A stretch of DNA of 64,000 nucleotides from Stratiolaelaps scimitus (lineage: Eukaryota; Arthropoda; Arachnida; Mesostigmata; Laelapidae), in assembly GCA_019614645.1 (NCBI GenBank), contig JABWDB010000005.1:6542001-6606000 (forward strand), read 5' to 3'. Position numbers and translations under genes: made by a program. The notes beneath the pieces are model-generated. The model was not told where the DNA came from and made no database searches. It saw nothing but the letters and a program-made list of their open reading frames with translations. Shown here in pieces: positions 60,770 to 64,000 of this stretch (position 1 is the stretch's first letter; the number at the start of each line of letters is the position of its first letter).

Positions 60770-60907
60770 GACTACCATACAGTGTGAATGCTTGACATAA
60801 ACTGGATGAATTCAGCAAGGACTCTCGATAACTGAGGGTGCGTTATCATTTTACACACCCGAAAGATGACACATTTTTTTGTAGCAGGCTGCATGCGACG
60901 TTATATG

Positions 60908-61026
60908 CTGAGTCTCTGGCTGTAAAAAGCCAGCGGCCGCAGGTTCGAATCCCGTTGCATGACATATAAGACAACTTAAGCATTCTATGCAGTTCCTTTA
61001 ATAAATCAATAAAGCCTTACCTTACC
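60908..61026 (+). mobile_element. 5'-truncated tRNA-derived SINE inserted in the transposon terminal repeat
   Basis: It is absent from the left inverted repeat and flanked by a 7-bp direct repeat TTATATG (60901-60907 and 61027-61033). It has a B box GGTTCGAATCC (60942-60952), a stem-loop reminiscent of an anticodon arm before it, a body with AACTTAAG, an AATAAA and a (CTTAC)n tail. The A box is missing. Same family as 26690-26810. Confidence 0.88.
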
Positions 61027-61163
61027 TTATATGCGCCGTTCTTTGTGGCGTGTATATTATTTGACACGTACATTAATCTGATACAGAATAAATTCCTCAA
61101 ATGTGTGCTCCTTGTGACGATTTGTTGAAATATAGGGGTGCCTTAAGTTTACGCCCAGCACTG

Positions 61164-64000
61164 TATATAAATACATGAATAATACTGTAGTATACATTCA
61201 TGTTTGTCACCACAGCCACAATTGTTATATTATATAATATATTCTATATGTATATGGCTCTAATCCAAATAACTGGTGTTTCATAACGGCAGTAGTAATA
61301 ACAATGAAATGAAGCGTCGGCAATTTAGAGGACAATGTCAGCGGCGGTTGTCGTCGTCGCCGTCTCGCGACCGCTGACGATTTCTAATTAACTCTGCTCC
61401 TTAACGCAGTAGGGTCCGGTTTTTTCGTTGTCACCGTCTGTTGTCGGCGTCGCCGAGGCCAGATAGAGAGATCTGGAACTCGGCGCAGGGTCTGGGAAGC
61501 TAAAATCAAGGCGGAGACGGGGACTTTTGCGGGTTTCGCTTCTTAATTTGTAAAAGCTCCCGAGCGTTCTCGCTTTGGAGGCTCGCTCCGCATCGGGGGT
61601 GCCATGTGGTGCCATTTCATCGTCTGATGACAGCCCTCCTCCGATCGCTTCGCCCCGGATTCGGTTTTCTTCTCGAGATCGATATATAATATTTACAAAC
61701 GTATCCATGAGAAAGGTCGTCTAATCAGATATATGTATGTATCGGAGTCCAACGACCGGTGGAGGAGATTTCCTAATTGTGGCACCATGGAGATTCCCTA
61801 CTGTGTTTGAGACGGACAGTGGAACGAGATGATAAACGTGTAACGATACAAACTACCACCTCGGACTTATTAGCTGACGTCGGACTTTTGACATGAGACG
61901 CTACGGTTGGAGCTTGATATAGGTATCTATAGTATTTATTCATCTTCACCCAGCATCGAACAAGCAAGATAGGTGGCTTTCAGTCTAAGACCATTTGGTG
62001 CACTATATTAGCAGAAAGGTGATAACTGGGAATGTCCTTCTAGGAGGGAACGTCCTTCTCGGAACTGGGAATGGAGAAGCTGGAAAAATCACGAACAGTT
62101 GTTAAACATTCGTCGAGTGAATGTTTGATGAGGGTTGGGGTCGAAAATATGGTGGGCGTTCATTGTCATAATTGGTTTACGATGACAGAAAAATTTGCTT
62201 GTTTGTTACAACAAAAAAAAACCCTTTATTTCTACTGAACTATTTATGAAATGATTCGTTATATTGAAACGGGACAAATATATATACACTAGGTGACTAA
62301 CAGGGTTGTGGGTGTACGCTTATATATGTACATATATATATCCGCAGTTAATCTTCGTCTTATTTTAGAGTTTTAAGTAGTTCATTGAGTGTTTTATTAT
62401 AGCTCTAACCCAAAAAAAAAACGAGACGTAGTTGATGTAGTTCAGTATTTCCCACTCCTATTATTGATTAAATATCCTTAAGAGAGGATACTGCTCCGCT
62501 GTTCGAAATCGTATTCGTAGTGATATGCGAAACACGCCGCTTCACTTAGTTCGATGCACAAACGCTTGAGCATGGCCACTCAGAGCAGCTAAAGTCAATT
62601 GGCCTGGACCCCGCTTCCTGGTGTTCTTCTATTCTTGAGTACGATCGCCCGGCGTTATTAGCCTAATAAGGCTCGAACCTGGGAGCTAAGGTCCGATAAA
62701 ACCAACAAAAGGCAACAGACCTCAGGCCAAAGCTGCGATTCAAAGCCGGGCAGGCGCGTGTGTCGACAGCCAATTCTTCCAACCGCCGCTCTAGGTAGGA
62801 TTTGTGGAAAATTCTCTCTATTTTGTCGTGTAAGGGCCGAACATGTATGTATATAGGACGGAGTCGCCGCTGCAGGTAATAGTCTGTGTGAGCCTATGCC
62901 AGGACGTGGTCAGAACTAGTGGGCCATCTGTTAGTTTCATTTAAATTGAGCATGGATCTTGTAAATTTCAGACGAAGAAAAATAGAAAAGGAAATTTAAA
63001 GGTACGGCTTCGTATAGTAACAAGCTGAATGATTTACCATAGCTATGTGAGCACGTTGAAGAAATACGTAATAACTCTAACGGTGAACTGTCGTTTGCAG
63101 TGAGCGTCTCATCGTCGGTATTTGCTTCGAATCATCTTTATATACACATAAAATATTACATACAACAGTAGTTTTGTACGACGTCGGGTACTAAACTGGT
63201 ACCCACTTGTAATGAATGCAACAAGAGAGTCGAAAATCGACAGGCAAATGGCCGGTTGCCTGGGGCATATGCGAAGAGGAGTCTGTATCTCTGCGAAGTA
63301 GAGGATATCGATTCGATTACAAATTTACCCATTTTAAAATAAGCAGATGAGAGGAATTATTAAAGAGAACGATGTTGTGTATCCAGTTCGTTTCGGCAAA
63401 AAAACACTTTGTTGATATATTACCTTTCTTTTGATGTGAGCATCGTATCCAAACTGTGCCACAAATACCGAGGCTGATGCGTGAGGACAGTACGCATGGT
63501 TCGAAGGCGAAATCTTATAATTCGATATACGTTGTATCCAGCAACAAGTAGGTGAGCAACACGTATACCTAATGCTTCGAGCAGTCAATTTTTAGCTAAC
63601 TCAAGGCTCGCAATTTACATAAAAGCATGTAAAAAAGTGCAGAAGGATATACCCGTACGTTAATTAATGAACAAAACTTCTATATTACTCATTATATTAT
63701 TAAACGTGTGGGAACTTTCAAATACGTCAATATTTCCAAAGGAAACTTATATAATTAGCAGCAGTATCAACTGTATTGTGCGTTACTAATCATTATTATT
63801 TTTTTTCTTTCGCGACTGTTCATCTCCGCGCAGTTCGCACAACGGCTTAGTGCTATCGAGAAAGTTTTCTTCGCTTCCGGAAGATCCCTATGGACATTAT
63901 CTATGCAAGGATCTACAATGAACCCGCTCATTAACGAAGCACCCTCAGGCCGTCTTGGGGGAGAGCGCTCCACGCCTGCGCGATTCAACTATTCTAAACA
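61164..64000. other. Intergenic DNA, no gene recognised
   Basis: AT-rich with short (TA)n tracts. A GGTTCGAGCCT sequence on the - strand near 62668-62678, with TGAGGTCTGTTGCC upstream of it, weakly recalls the SINE head, but I do not call it. The frame 61388-61708 (-) has no motif. Confidence 0.5.

Larger units (their letters stand above)
59546..61163 (-). mobile_element. Tc1-family DNA transposon, inactive, with nested SINE
   Basis: Both ends begin CAGTGCTGGGC and are flanked by TA, the mariner/Tc1 target site. Long terminal inverted repeats span 59546-about 59775 and about 60809-61163 (about 230 bp each once the insertion is removed), with many point differences. The interior encodes a Tc1 transposase on the - strand that is disrupted. 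The right repeat carries a SINE at 60908-61026. The element is non-autonomous now. Confidence 0.92.

Noticed and set aside
62640..62780. A possible third SINE copy on the - strand (GGTTCGAGCC with TGAGGTCTGTTGCC upstream).
   Set aside because: The body sequence shared by the two accepted copies is absent, and the head match is too weak to call.

Overview
The window is animal nuclear DNA. It holds one clearly recognisable gene in the first 14 kb, followed by about 50 kb that is mostly non-coding. Short exons with GT..AG borders, a Tc1-type DNA transposon, tRNA-derived SINEs, LINE remnants and many (TA)n and trinucleotide tracts all point to an invertebrate metazoan. A parasitiform mite or other arthropod is my guess from general style only; no marker in the window fixes the species.

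Region 1-14.1 kb (+ strand): the 3' two thirds or more of a carboxypeptidase D gene (CPD; silver in Drosophila). Nineteen exons chain together in consistent phase. They encode the transthyretin-like (TTL) module closing repeat 1, a complete repeat 2 that keeps every catalytic residue, a repeat 3 that has lost its zinc ligands, and a fourth, strongly degenerate repeat that still ends in a good TTL module. Vertebrate and Drosophila CPD have three repeats, so this protein appears to carry an additional pseudo-peptidase repeat. The gene ends with two tandemly duplicated, apparently mutually exclusive transmembrane/tail exons (short tail and long tail) and an acidic cytoplasmic tail exon. Just before the membrane segment the reading frame appears to slip by one base. 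The repeat-1 catalytic exons lie upstream of the window.

Region 14.1-59.5 kb: no gene could be named. There are two decayed LINE fragments (about 20.5-20.9 and 24.3-25.0 kb), a tRNA-derived SINE (26.7 kb), a dispersed repeat with one copy in a CPD intron and one at 32.6 kb, several hairpins, and many microsatellites. GC-rich islands with CAG/GCC tracts occur near 21.5, 34, 41, 43, 46.5, 52 and 55 kb. A few short open segments bounded by good splice signals (35.4, 40.6, 41.1 and 57.1 kb, all + strand) could be widely spaced exons of an unidentified gene with large introns. They are reported as low-confidence candidates.

Region 59.5-61.2 kb: a Tc1-family (DD34E) transposon on the - strand, flanked by TA, with inverted repeats of about 230 bp. 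Its transposase is broken by a frameshift, a stop codon and loss of the first catalytic Asp. A second copy of the SINE family is inserted in its right terminal repeat, with a 7-bp target duplication. From 61.2 kb to the end I see no gene.
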